Below are positions 44,017-51,612 of a stretch of DNA of 64,000 bases, piece after piece (within the stretch, counting starts at the first letter, position 1; every line of letters starts with the position of its first letter). Position numbers and translations under genes: made by a program. Origin of the DNA: Pseudomonadota bacterium (GTDB taxonomy: Bacteria > Pseudomonadota > Gammaproteobacteria > Burkholderiales > Burkholderiaceae_B); contig JAEWHK010000079.1 of the NCBI GenBank assembly GCA_023387815.1, positions 77,646 to 141,645 of the forward strand, given 5' to 3'. The notes under the pieces are model-generated. The model saw only the letters and a list, made by a program, of their open reading frames with translations, ran no database searches and was not told where the DNA came from.

Positions 44017-45003
44017 TTACATGGACTCGATCTTCTGTTCGGCAATCACTTTCTTCCAGAAAACCGATTCTTTTTCTACTCGTTCATTCATATAAGCTGG
44101 CCCTGCTGTTGCTGGTTCCAGCCCCAGCTCTTTGAATTTTTTCTTCATGCGCTCCGAGGCAATTGCAGTTGTGATGCCTTTTTCGATGCGCTGAACCACG
44201 TCCTCCGGTGTACCTTTGGGCACCACGATGCCAAACCATCCGATCACATCAAAATCCTTGCCCGTCTGCTCTTTCACCGTGGGTACTTTTGGCAGACTTT
44301 TTGAGCGATCGGCACCCGTGACAGCAATACCCTTGATTTCGCCGGACTGCACAAAAGGCAGCGCCGCAGACAGATTGGCGGTAATGGCCTGGATTTGTCC
44401 TCCGACCAGATCGGTCAGCGCTGCCGACTCGCCACCATAAGGAATGTGCGTCAGATTGGCACCCGTGGCATTCAGAATGGCTTCGAACGCCATATGCCCC
44501 TGGCTACCGACACCCGCTGAGCCGAAATTGGTTGCTGCACCGTTCTTTTTCGCGAAGGCTAGAAAGGATTCAAGATTGTCTGCCGGTACGTTTTTATTGA
44601 TACCCAGAAGCAAGGGGCCCGTGGTGACTACGCTCACCGGCTGAAAATCTGCAACGGCATACGGCAGTTTCTTGTACAGATAGGGATTGACAGTGAACAT
44701 GCTCCCGGAAATCATCAGCATGCTGTATCCGTCAGCTTTGCTGCGCGCCACCTGCGAGGCTCCTACCGCACCGCCGGCGCCCACTTTGTTTTCGACCACT
44801 ACGCTTTGGCCCCATTGGTCGCCAAGTTCCTGACCCAGGACTCGGGAAATAATATCGGTGGCGCCACCGGCGGCAAATGGCACAACCAATCGGACCGGCT
44901 GTTGTGGCCACTGCGCGGCTTGCGCGGCAGTGGCCAGCGTACAGGCCAGAAACAGACCTGCACATCGTTTTAAAAATTGACCTCCATTGAATCGGGTATT
45001 CAT
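44017..45003 (-). CDS. Bug/TctC-family periplasmic receptor
   Basis: A 328-residue receptor starting at 45003, preceded by AAAAGGACGAGACA, the same 14 bases found before the Bug gene at 12334-13302. The signal peptide is MNTRFNGGQFLKRCAGLFLA with cleavage near AAQAAQW. Family motifs are WPQQPVRLVVPFAAGGATDIISRVL, ENKVGAGGAVGASQVARSKADGYSML, FGSAGVGSQGHMAFEAILN and LTHIPYGGESAALTDLVGGQIQAI. It is the promoter-proximal gene of the operon with SDH-like and fumarase-like subunits, so a C4-type dicarboxylate or its analogue is the probable ligand. A LysR gene is divergent. Confidence 0.95.
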   Translation of the reverse strand: MNTRFNGGQFLKRCAGLFLACTLATAAQAAQWPQQPVRLVVPFAAGGATDIISRVLGQELGDQWGQSVVVENKVGAGGAVGASQVARSKADGYSMLMISGSMFTVNPYLYKKLPYAVADFQPVSVVTTGPLLLGINKNVPADNLESFLAFAKKNGAATNFGSAGVGSQGHMAFEAILNATGANLTHIPYGGESAALTDLVGGQIQAITANLSAALPFVQSGEIKGIAVTGADRSKSLPKVPTVKEQTGKDFDVIGWFGIVVPKGTPEDVVQRIEKGITTAIASERMKKKFKELGLEPATAGPAYMNERVEKESVFWKKVIAEQKIESM

Positions 45004-45160
45004 CTTGTCTCGTCCTTTTCGTTTGACGCTGTGAGAAAAACAGGATTGGCAGATCAACCCTGCCACTTGAAATTCACTGTCCTGAAAACAGGAGCACATC
45101 GCGTTTTTGTTTGATTATTCTTCAAATTTAATTTAAAGTAAAAGCAATAATTTTTTATTT

Positions 45161-45181
45161 ATTTAAAATTAAATTTTAAAT
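45161..45181. promoter_or_regulatory. 21-bp AT palindrome abutting a LysR start
   Basis: ATTTAAAATT at 45161-45170 and AATTTTAAAT at 45172-45181 form a perfect inverted repeat around a central A, ending 3 bases before the LysR ATG at 45185. It fits a LysR site (T-N11-A symmetry) for autorepression. The bases leave no room for a Shine-Dalgarno sequence. Confidence 0.55.
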
Positions 45182-45184
45182 ATT

Positions 45185-46117
45185 ATGATCACATTGCGCA
45201 CTTTCAAGGTCTTCGTCGCAGTCGCAGAATGCGGCTCGTACACGGCAGCGGGAAAGAAAATCGGGCTTACCTCTGCGGCCGTCGGGCAGCAGATCAAAAC
45301 CATGGAAGACTCGCTGGAAACGCCGTTGTTTCACAAGAACGGGCATCAGCTCGTGCTCAATCACTACGGTGAGAGCATGCTGAAAGACGTGCAGGAATTG
45401 CTGGTCAAGTATGAAGAAATTATTCGAAGTGGTGACAACAGGCAGGGGCAGCTGACCGGCACTGTGCATATTGGCGCGCTGATATCCAGTTTGATGGGCT
45501 CATTCTCCGACGCGCTGTGGGCGATTCGTAAGAACAATCCTGATCTGGATGTCAAAGTGTTTGCAGGTCAGTCCGGCGACTTCGCGCATAAAATTACCAG
45601 CGGCCAACTCGATGCGGCCATTGCCACCGAACCGCCGGAATACGCATACAAACAACTGATCTGGACCCCGCTCTACGCCGAGCCGATGATCCTGATTATT
45701 CCGCGCAAACCGTTTTTCACGCTGGCTGACCAGACGGACGAACCTTCAATCGATATCCTGAATCACGCGCCATTCATTCATTTTGATCAGATGACCTGGA
45801 CCGGCATCCTTATTCGCCAAACGCTGAAAAAGCTGGCGGTCAGCGTGGACATTCAAATGGAGATGAATTCGATAGAAGCCATAATCGAATTGGTTCGTCA
45901 GGGGTACGGCGTTTCCATTGTTCCCAAGCTGGCCAACCTGGACTGGGAGCAGGACGAAAAACTGCAGTTCGTTGACTTATCACATACGAAAATCAGCCGC
46001 AGAATTGGCATTCTGGAAAGAAAATTCCATCACCGCAGCAATTTCACCGAAGCCATCAGGAATCATTTTCGTCACGCAGGCACTGAACTTGGGGGTGAGA
46101 CAAAGGTGTACACGTAA
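45185..46117 (+). CDS. LysR-family transcriptional regulator
   Basis: A 310-residue regulator. The helix-turn-helix is at residues 2-60 (MITLRTFKVFVAVAECGSYTAAGKKIGLTSAAVGQQIKTMEDSLETPLF spans it). The effector domain begins at GTVHIGALISSLMGSFSDAL and includes SGQLDAAIATEPP and ELVRQGYGVSIVPKLANLDWEQ. It faces the Bug-SDH-fumarase operon across 181 AT-rich bases and should regulate it in response to the imported acid or an intermediate. No Shine-Dalgarno sequence precedes the ATG; a perfect 21-bp palindrome lies right against it, so its translation or transcription start may be unusual. Confidence 0.92.
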   Translation: MITLRTFKVFVAVAECGSYTAAGKKIGLTSAAVGQQIKTMEDSLETPLFHKNGHQLVLNHYGESMLKDVQELLVKYEEIIRSGDNRQGQLTGTVHIGALISSLMGSFSDALWAIRKNNPDLDVKVFAGQSGDFAHKITSGQLDAAIATEPPEYAYKQLIWTPLYAEPMILIIPRKPFFTLADQTDEPSIDILNHAPFIHFDQMTWTGILIRQTLKKLAVSVDIQMEMNSIEAIIELVRQGYGVSIVPKLANLDWEQDEKLQFVDLSHTKISRRIGILERKFHHRSNFTEAIRNHFRHAGTELGGETKVYT

Positions 46118-46501
46118 CCTTTCGCGCCCCGGATTCACACAGGAAAATGCCCAAACCCTAACCACTGCGCAATCCGCAAGCAACCGCAAGCAACCGCAAA
46201 GCGGATCGTACCGAGCGATTCTCCAAACGCTTGCATTTATCCTCGTGGTTCAAAACCTGACCATAAAAATAATTGCAGAAGGCATATATTCCGCTCGAAA
46301 TATAACGGCTTTCAACACGCGTTGACAGTCCCATTTCACTGACGAACCCACAATCATTCCTTACCCTCCCCGCTTATTTCTGCGGGTTATTACCAATTTG
46401 ATCCTCATTTTGTGAACTGTATAGTTCGTAAAAAAATAACTTACCGATCGTTCGGTAACTTCAAATTCGATAAGCGGTGGTTTTCTCATTCAGGAGACAG
46501 A
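46118..46501. other. 384-base gene-free stretch with promoter of the acyl-CoA operon
   Basis: No gene is seen. Near 46169-46196 the 10-base unit CGCAAGCAAC is repeated twice with a partial third copy. CCCGC/GCGGG at 46369-46386 is a weak hairpin that may end the LysR transcript. A fair promoter follows: TTGATC at 46398-46403, 16 bases, TATAGT at 46420-46425. Two palindromes (46414-46427 and 46441-46458) surround the expected transcription start of the Bug-acyl-CoA operon. Confidence 0.55.
46414..46458. promoter_or_regulatory. Two palindromes at the acyl-CoA operon promoter, candidate TetR operator
   Basis: GAACT-GTAT-AGTTC at 46414-46427 covers the likely -10 box. TTACCGA-TCGT-TCGGTAA at 46441-46458 lies just downstream, and its 7-4-7 symmetry and sequence resemble operators of TetR-type repressors of fatty-acid genes. 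The operon's last gene (53764) encodes a TetR protein, the natural candidate to bind here. Binding would block transcription start. Confidence 0.55.
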
Positions 46502-47488
46502 ATGAAAAAATGGATGCTTTTATTCGCTGCGTGCGCAGCTACGGTTGCTGCGCAGTTGCCAGCAACAGCCAAGGAGTCTGGCTTTCCGGAAAAGGCAATT
46601 CGACTGATTGTGCCGTTTGCGCCGGGTGGTGGCGCAGACACAGGAGCCCGCAGATTTGCCCAGGTGTTCTCAGAAAAGAGCGGGCAAAGCGTGGTCGTAG
46701 AGAACGTGCCAGGTGCAGGCGGTACGCTGGGCGCCGCTCATGTGGCTCATGCTGCACCCGACGGTTATACCCTGCTTTATACAACTCCCGGTCAGCAGAT
46801 GACCGCGCAGTATCTCATTGCAAATCTGCCCTATGAACCGCTAAAAGACCTGCGCGCTGTCAGCAAGTTGACGGCCGGAGCCAATGTGCTTGTTGTGGGC
46901 AAGGACTTTCCGGCATCTTCCGTTCAGGAGCTGATCGACTATGCAAAGGGCCATCCAGGCATGGTCAATTTTGCTAGTTCAGGCATTGGCTCTACCAGTC
47001 ACCTGGCCGGTGAGCTGTTCAAAAAGATGGCAGGCATCGACATTGTGCATGTGCCTTACAAAGGGACCTCGCTTGCCGCGTCAGATGTCATGGCCGGCCG
47101 GGTGCAAATGACCATCGATACATTGAGCGTCTACCTGCCCTATATCCAGTCAGGCAAAGTCAAGGCGCTGGGTGTGTCTACACCTGAACCCAGTCCCATC
47201 ACGCCCGACATCAGACCCATCGCCGATACGCTCAAGGGATTTGATGCCTCTCCTGTCAACTATATTACGGCGCCCGGCGCAACGCCTGATGCCGTTATCA
47301 ATGAACTGAACAGGCTGATCAACGAAGTGGTCTCAGATAAAAAACTGCAGAAAACCTTCGCTGATACCGGAACCATTCTCGTCGGCAGTACTCCTCAGGA
47401 AATGGAAGCCCTTGTTCGCAGTGAACAAAAACGATGGAAAGACGTCATTGACAGTGCTGGCATTGCTGTGACACGCAAGAACCATTGA
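46502..47488 (+). CDS. Bug/TctC-family periplasmic receptor (first of a tandem pair)
   Basis: A 328-residue receptor from the ATG at 46502, with CAGGAGACA in front. The signal peptide is MKKWMLLFAACAATVAAQLPATAKE. Motifs: FPEKAIRLIVPFAPGGGADTGARR, ENVPGAGGTLGAAHVAHAAPDGYTLLYT, FASSGIGSTSHLAGELFKKMAGID and IVHVPYKGTSLAASDVMAGRVQM. It begins a seven-gene plus-strand operon with a second Bug, an enoyl-CoA hydratase, two acyl-CoA dehydrogenases, an acyl-CoA synthetase and TetR. A carboxylic acid that is CoA-activated and dehydrogenated is the likely ligand. The upstream frame to 46412 covers promoter sequence and is not used. Confidence 0.95.
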   Translation: MKKWMLLFAACAATVAAQLPATAKESGFPEKAIRLIVPFAPGGGADTGARRFAQVFSEKSGQSVVVENVPGAGGTLGAAHVAHAAPDGYTLLYTTPGQQMTAQYLIANLPYEPLKDLRAVSKLTAGANVLVVGKDFPASSVQELIDYAKGHPGMVNFASSGIGSTSHLAGELFKKMAGIDIVHVPYKGTSLAASDVMAGRVQMTIDTLSVYLPYIQSGKVKALGVSTPEPSPITPDIRPIADTLKGFDASPVNYITAPGATPDAVINELNRLINEVVSDKKLQKTFADTGTILVGSTPQEMEALVRSEQKRWKDVIDSAGIAVTRKNH

Positions 47489-47516
47489 TCACTAATCTAC
47501 TATCGGACCAAAACGA

Positions 47517-48485
47517 ATGAGAAAACTGCTCACCTCTGTCACACTCGCGATTTCGGCACTACTTGCAACCGGCACCACGTCTGCGCAGACCAAGACCTAT
47601 CCTGACCATCCCATTACGCTGGTCGTCCCGTACCCTCCCGGAGGCGTGACCGATGCATTCGCGCGTTCCATTGGCGACTATCTGGGGCGCATGTGGAATA
47701 CGCAGGTCATTGTCGAGAATAAAGGCGGTGCCGGCACCATTATTGGTACCCAGCATGTCAGTCGCGCCAAGGCAGATGGCTACACTCTGCTCCTGACGAG
47801 CTATGCCTACACGTCAAACCCCATTCTCAGAAAAGATATGCCTTATGACCCGGCTTCTTTGACGCCAATCATGTTGTTGGGTAACAGTCGCAATATGTTG
47901 GTTGTTTCTGGCAGAGGCAATCTGCACACACTGAAAGATGTCATCGCCAAGGGAAAGATAGCGCCGGGAAATCTGAAATTTGCCTCATCCGGCAATGGTT
48001 CGAGCCCGCATATTGCAGCTGAATTATGGGCAAAGGCAGTCGGCGTCAGCATTACACATATTCCCTATAAAGGCACTGGCCCGGCAATGAACGATGTCTT
48101 TGCCGGATTGGTCGATGGCATTTTTGATGGCCCGGGCTCTATTGCCAATGTGCATGCCGGCCGCCTGCGTGCTCTTGGTATTGCAAGTGAAACCCGGCAT
48201 CCGGATGCCCCTGAAGTTCCGACTTTCCGGGAACAGGGTATTGACCTGGTTTTTGGCAGCTGGTTCGGCTTTCTGGCACCTGCCGGAACGCCCCAGGCTG
48301 TCATTCAGAAAATCAATGAAGGATTGAACCAATCGCTTTCGGATCCGAAGGTGAAAGCCGTGCTGGCTTCTGCCGGTCTGTTTGTTGTCGGCGGCACGCC
48401 CGACGAATTTGCCTCGTTTCTTGACCACGAATCAAACCGCTTGCAGGGTTTGGTCGATAGTGGCGTGAAACTTCTCGTTAAATAA
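47517..48485 (+). CDS. Bug/TctC-family periplasmic receptor (second of a tandem pair)
   Basis: A 322-residue receptor with signal peptide MRKLLTSVTLAISALLATGTTSAQT. Motifs: YPDHPITLVVPYPPGGVTDAFARSI, ENKGGAGTIIGTQHVSRAKADGYTLLLT, FASSGNGSSPHIAAELWAKAVGVS and ITHIPYKGTGPAMNDVFAGLVDGIF. It is clearly diverged from the preceding Bug, so the pair is not a fresh duplication. The two may recognise different acids or isomers of one substrate. It lies 28 bases after the first Bug and 2 bases before the enoyl-CoA hydratase gene. Confidence 0.95.
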   Translation: MRKLLTSVTLAISALLATGTTSAQTKTYPDHPITLVVPYPPGGVTDAFARSIGDYLGRMWNTQVIVENKGGAGTIIGTQHVSRAKADGYTLLLTSYAYTSNPILRKDMPYDPASLTPIMLLGNSRNMLVVSGRGNLHTLKDVIAKGKIAPGNLKFASSGNGSSPHIAAELWAKAVGVSITHIPYKGTGPAMNDVFAGLVDGIFDGPGSIANVHAGRLRALGIASETRHPDAPEVPTFREQGIDLVFGSWFGFLAPAGTPQAVIQKINEGLNQSLSDPKVKAVLASAGLFVVGGTPDEFASFLDHESNRLQGLVDSGVKLLVK

Positions 48486-48487
48486 CC

Positions 48488-49279
48488 ATGGATACCAATC
48501 AGATGACTCTGAAGTTTATTGAAGTTGAACATAAAGACAAGGTAGCAATCGTCTACCTGAATCGCCCGCCTGTCAACGCACAACATGCAGAGCTGCGTGC
48601 CGAGCTAATCAGTGTATTTGATTCGTTTAACGACGATGATAATGTGCGTTGTGCCATATTGACTGCGCACGGTGATATTTTCTCGGCTGGCGCCGATATT
48701 TCGGAAAGACCGGCCATCAAGAAACGGGGTCCCGGTGCATACTGGAATCACAACCGCCTGGTGCGGGAATCGGCACTTGCGATCTCTGACTGCAGCAAAC
48801 CCGTAATTGCGGCTATCAACGGACCGGCGCTGGGTGCCGGCTTTGGCCTGATGGCCGCATGCGACATTTGGATTGCGTCTGATAATGCCTATATTTCCAT
48901 GCCGGAAATCAATGTGGGGCTTGCGGGCGGCACGGCGTTACTGCAACGCATTTTTGGCAAATCGCGTGCGCGCCGTATGTTCTACACTGGCATGAAAGTG
49001 ACCGCAGATGAACTCTATCGACTGGGCCTGATTGAAGCAAGCCTCCCGCGTGACGAGCTGATGCCATACGCGCTGGCTCTTGCTGAAGAAATCGCCAGCA
49101 AAGCCCCATTGGCGCTGATGTACGCCAAACAAGCCTCTCAGGTCACCCTGAATATGCCTCAGCGAGAAGGCTACCGTTACGAGCAAAATATCACAGTTGC
49201 CTTGTCGGATACGGAAGACGCAAGAGAAGCCCAACAGGCATTTCTGGAAAAACGCGTTCCACAGTACAAGGGAAAATAA
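48488..49279 (+). CDS. Enoyl-CoA hydratase/isomerase (crotonase) family protein
   Basis: A 263-residue crotonase-fold protein. The oxyanion hole (IFSAGADISE and INGPALGAGFG) is intact. Of the two catalytic glutamates of classical hydratases only the second is kept (E140 in ISMPEINVGLAGG); the first is Gly120 in GAGFGLMAACD. This suggests an isomerase, hydrolase, lyase or unusual hydratase in place of a standard crotonase. It sits between the second Bug and two acyl-CoA dehydrogenase genes in one operon. The ATG at 48488 lies 2 bases after the Bug stop; a Met five codons later is the alternative. Confidence 0.9.
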   Translation: MDTNQMTLKFIEVEHKDKVAIVYLNRPPVNAQHAELRAELISVFDSFNDDDNVRCAILTAHGDIFSAGADISERPAIKKRGPGAYWNHNRLVRESALAISDCSKPVIAAINGPALGAGFGLMAACDIWIASDNAYISMPEINVGLAGGTALLQRIFGKSRARRMFYTGMKVTADELYRLGLIEASLPRDELMPYALALAEEIASKAPLALMYAKQASQVTLNMPQREGYRYEQNITVALSDTEDAREAQQAFLEKRVPQYKGK

Positions 49280-49280
49280 A

Positions 49281-50495
49281 ATGCAGCAAACGTTGAACGA
49301 GCAGTACCTTGATCTACCTGCGGGCGCTGACAATGAAGATGAGCACTATCAGGCATTTCGCAAAGAAGTGCAGGACTTCGTCCGGCAACACTGCCCGGAG
49401 GAAATCAGGGAAATCGTGAGCAGCGGCAGGAAAATCACACGTGAAATATATCGCCGCTGGCAGCTCATTCTTTACAAACAAGGCTGGGCAGCGCCCGGCT
49501 GGCCGGTCGAATTCGGCGGCACCGGTTGGGATCTGCGCCAGCGCATGATTTTTGAAGAAGTGATTGCCGATCAAGATTGTCCGCCACTTTATCATCATGG
49601 CCTGGGCCACATCGGTCCGGTCATCATGCAATTTGGCACAAAGGCACAGAAAGAAACCTTTCTGCCACGAATCCTGGATGCATCTGACTGGTGGTGCCAG
49701 GGCTATTCCGAACCGAACTCGGGCTCGGACCTCGCTTCTCTGCAGACGCGCGCTGAACGCGATGGTGACGACTATATTGTCAATGGACAGAAAATCTGGA
49801 CCTCACACGCCCACGAAGCAGACATGATTTATCTGCTGGTACGCACCTCGCGTGAAGCCAAAAAGCAGGAAGGCATTTCCCTGCTTCTTGCGGACTTGAA
49901 GAGTCCCGGCATTACCATCAAGCCCATTTCCACCATCGACGGCTGGCATCATGTGAACGAGGTGTTTTTCGAGAATGTCCGTATTCCGGTTGACCGTCGT
50001 GTCGGAGACGAAGGCGGCGGATGGCAATGCGCCAAATATCTGCTTGAGCGTGAACGGGTACCACCAGCCAGTGTGGGACAGCTTGTGCGTCAATGGCGGC
50101 GCGTATCACATCTGCTATGGGAATGCCAACAGGCGCGTCGGGATAGCCATGACTACAGCACGCTGGATCGGCAAATGTTCATGCTTGCCGCCCGCATCAA
50201 GGGTGCTCGCGAAATGCTGGCCGATGCGATTGACGATATGATGGCAAAGAAGCCACTGGGTGCCAAACCTTCTGCCTTGAAACTGCTGTGCAGCCACATT
50301 GCCCAGGCACTCAGTGAAATCGCACTTCAACTGGCAGGTCCCGCTGGCAGCCAGCGCTTTATAACAGAAGATGCCGGCTCAACCGAAGAGGGTCTGTGGG
50401 TACAGAACTACCTGTATTCCCGTTCTAAAACCATTGCAGGCGGCACAACGGAAGTCCAGAGAAACGTTGTTGCCCGTCAACTGTTTGGAGCATAA
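49281..50495 (+). CDS. Acyl-CoA dehydrogenase family protein (larger subunit type)
   Basis: A 404-residue FAD flavoprotein. Motifs include GWAAPGWPVEFGGTGWDLRQRMIFEE, GYSEPNSGSDLASLQTRAERDGDDYIVNGQKIWTSHAHEADMIYLLVRT and the C-terminal SRSKTIAGGTTEVQRNVVARQLFG. The ATG at 49281 is 1 base after the hydratase stop, with AGGGAAAATAA serving as ribosome site. With the smaller paralogue that follows 4 bases later it looks like a two-subunit acyl-CoA dehydrogenase of the kind used for bulky or branched acids. It would introduce a 2,3-double bond into the activated substrate and pass electrons to ETF. Confidence 0.93.
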   Translation: MQQTLNEQYLDLPAGADNEDEHYQAFRKEVQDFVRQHCPEEIREIVSSGRKITREIYRRWQLILYKQGWAAPGWPVEFGGTGWDLRQRMIFEEVIADQDCPPLYHHGLGHIGPVIMQFGTKAQKETFLPRILDASDWWCQGYSEPNSGSDLASLQTRAERDGDDYIVNGQKIWTSHAHEADMIYLLVRTSREAKKQEGISLLLADLKSPGITIKPISTIDGWHHVNEVFFENVRIPVDRRVGDEGGGWQCAKYLLERERVPPASVGQLVRQWRRVSHLLWECQQARRDSHDYSTLDRQMFMLAARIKGAREMLADAIDDMMAKKPLGAKPSALKLLCSHIAQALSEIALQLAGPAGSQRFITEDAGSTEEGLWVQNYLYSRSKTIAGGTTEVQRNVVARQLFGA

Positions 50496-50499
50496 GCCA

Positions 50500-51612
50500 A
50501 TGGCATTCGAACCAATTACACTCTTTCCAGGTGAACTGCTTGAGGGAGCTCAGCGCATTGCCAGAAGCGGCGGTACAAACGACTCGGCCATACCCGCATC
50601 CGTGATCCGCGACATGGGATGGAACAGTACACTCATCGCCGAAGAGCACGGTGGCTTTGGCGGCCTGTTCAATGATATAGGTGCCTTGCTTGAAGGCCTG
50701 GCATCAAGAGCCGTCAATCTGCCTGTCATCACGCGTTGTTGTGTCGTGCCGGGCATGTTGATGTCTGTATCTGAAACAGAAGCTGTAAAGTCGTTGCTTT
50801 CTCAAATCGCCGAAGGCGAGGTCTGCGTTGAGCTGGGAGCACCCGATTTACTTGAATCACATGATTCGCGCAATGAGCTTGCGGTTCCCCGACTTACCCG
50901 TTCCGGGAATGGCTGGCGCCTGACCGGTACGCTGAATGCAGTTGAATGGACAGCCGATTGCACACATGTGCTCCTTTGCGCGCGCGATACCAAAGACGAC
51001 ACACCTTATGTCGTCATACTGGAAACGGCACAGTTGCCCGAGTCAGGCGCGACCTTTTCGACTGTGGAGTGGCGGCAGGTCAGACAGATTGACATCGATA
51101 ACCTTGAACTGGGCAACAATGCCGTGCTGGCTCAGGGTGAGGCCGCCCGCAAAATGTGCCAGACAGGATGGGCGCTTGCGCAGGCCGCCATTGCGACAGA
51201 CATTGTGTGTACCATGAATGCCATGCTGGCGGAAACCATTCGCTATTTGCAGGACCGCAAGCAGTTTGGCCAGCCTTTGGCTGAGTTTCAGGTACTCAGG
51301 CACGATGTCGCCCGGCTCTATGTCGAATTCGAAACGTGCAAGAATCTGCTGATGTCTTCCTTGCGTTCACTGGATATCACAGCAGCAAATAGTGAGCGAC
51401 TTGCCGCTTTCGATCTGCTTGGCCTGTATATACGCGAACAGGCCATCGAGTTTGCGCAATCAGTCATTCAGTTGCATGGCGGCATGGGTATGACCCGCGA
51501 AACACTGGCAGCAAGAATGGCGTCCAGAATGATCAGCCTTGCCTTCCGATTTGGCGACGCTTATGCCCATACCCGGGCATTGTCTGAATTTCAGAAAGGC
51601 AGGCAACAATGA
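50500..51612 (+). CDS. Acyl-CoA dehydrogenase family protein (smaller subunit type)
   Basis: A 370-residue relative of the preceding protein. It keeps the N-terminal helical part (IRDMGWNSTLIAEEHGGFGGLFNDIGALLEGL) and the C-terminal QDRKQFGQPLAEFQVLRHDVARLYVEFE and VIQLHGGMGMTRETLAARM. The central FAD/substrate beta-domain is less conserved than in its partner. Such pairs form mixed tetramers in which only one kind of site binds FAD. Start at 50500, 4 bases after the first gene ends. Its stop overlaps the start of the acyl-CoA synthetase by 4 bases (ATGA), so expression is coupled. Confidence 0.9.
   Translation: MAFEPITLFPGELLEGAQRIARSGGTNDSAIPASVIRDMGWNSTLIAEEHGGFGGLFNDIGALLEGLASRAVNLPVITRCCVVPGMLMSVSETEAVKSLLSQIAEGEVCVELGAPDLLESHDSRNELAVPRLTRSGNGWRLTGTLNAVEWTADCTHVLLCARDTKDDTPYVVILETAQLPESGATFSTVEWRQVRQIDIDNLELGNNAVLAQGEAARKMCQTGWALAQAAIATDIVCTMNAMLAETIRYLQDRKQFGQPLAEFQVLRHDVARLYVEFETCKNLLMSSLRSLDITAANSERLAAFDLLGLYIREQAIEFAQSVIQLHGGMGMTRETLAARMASRMISLAFRFGDAYAHTRALSEFQKGRQQ

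Noticed and set aside
46169..46196. Short tandem repeat of CGCAAGCAAC
   Set aside because: Only two full copies and a partial third; too short for a CRISPR or iteron array.
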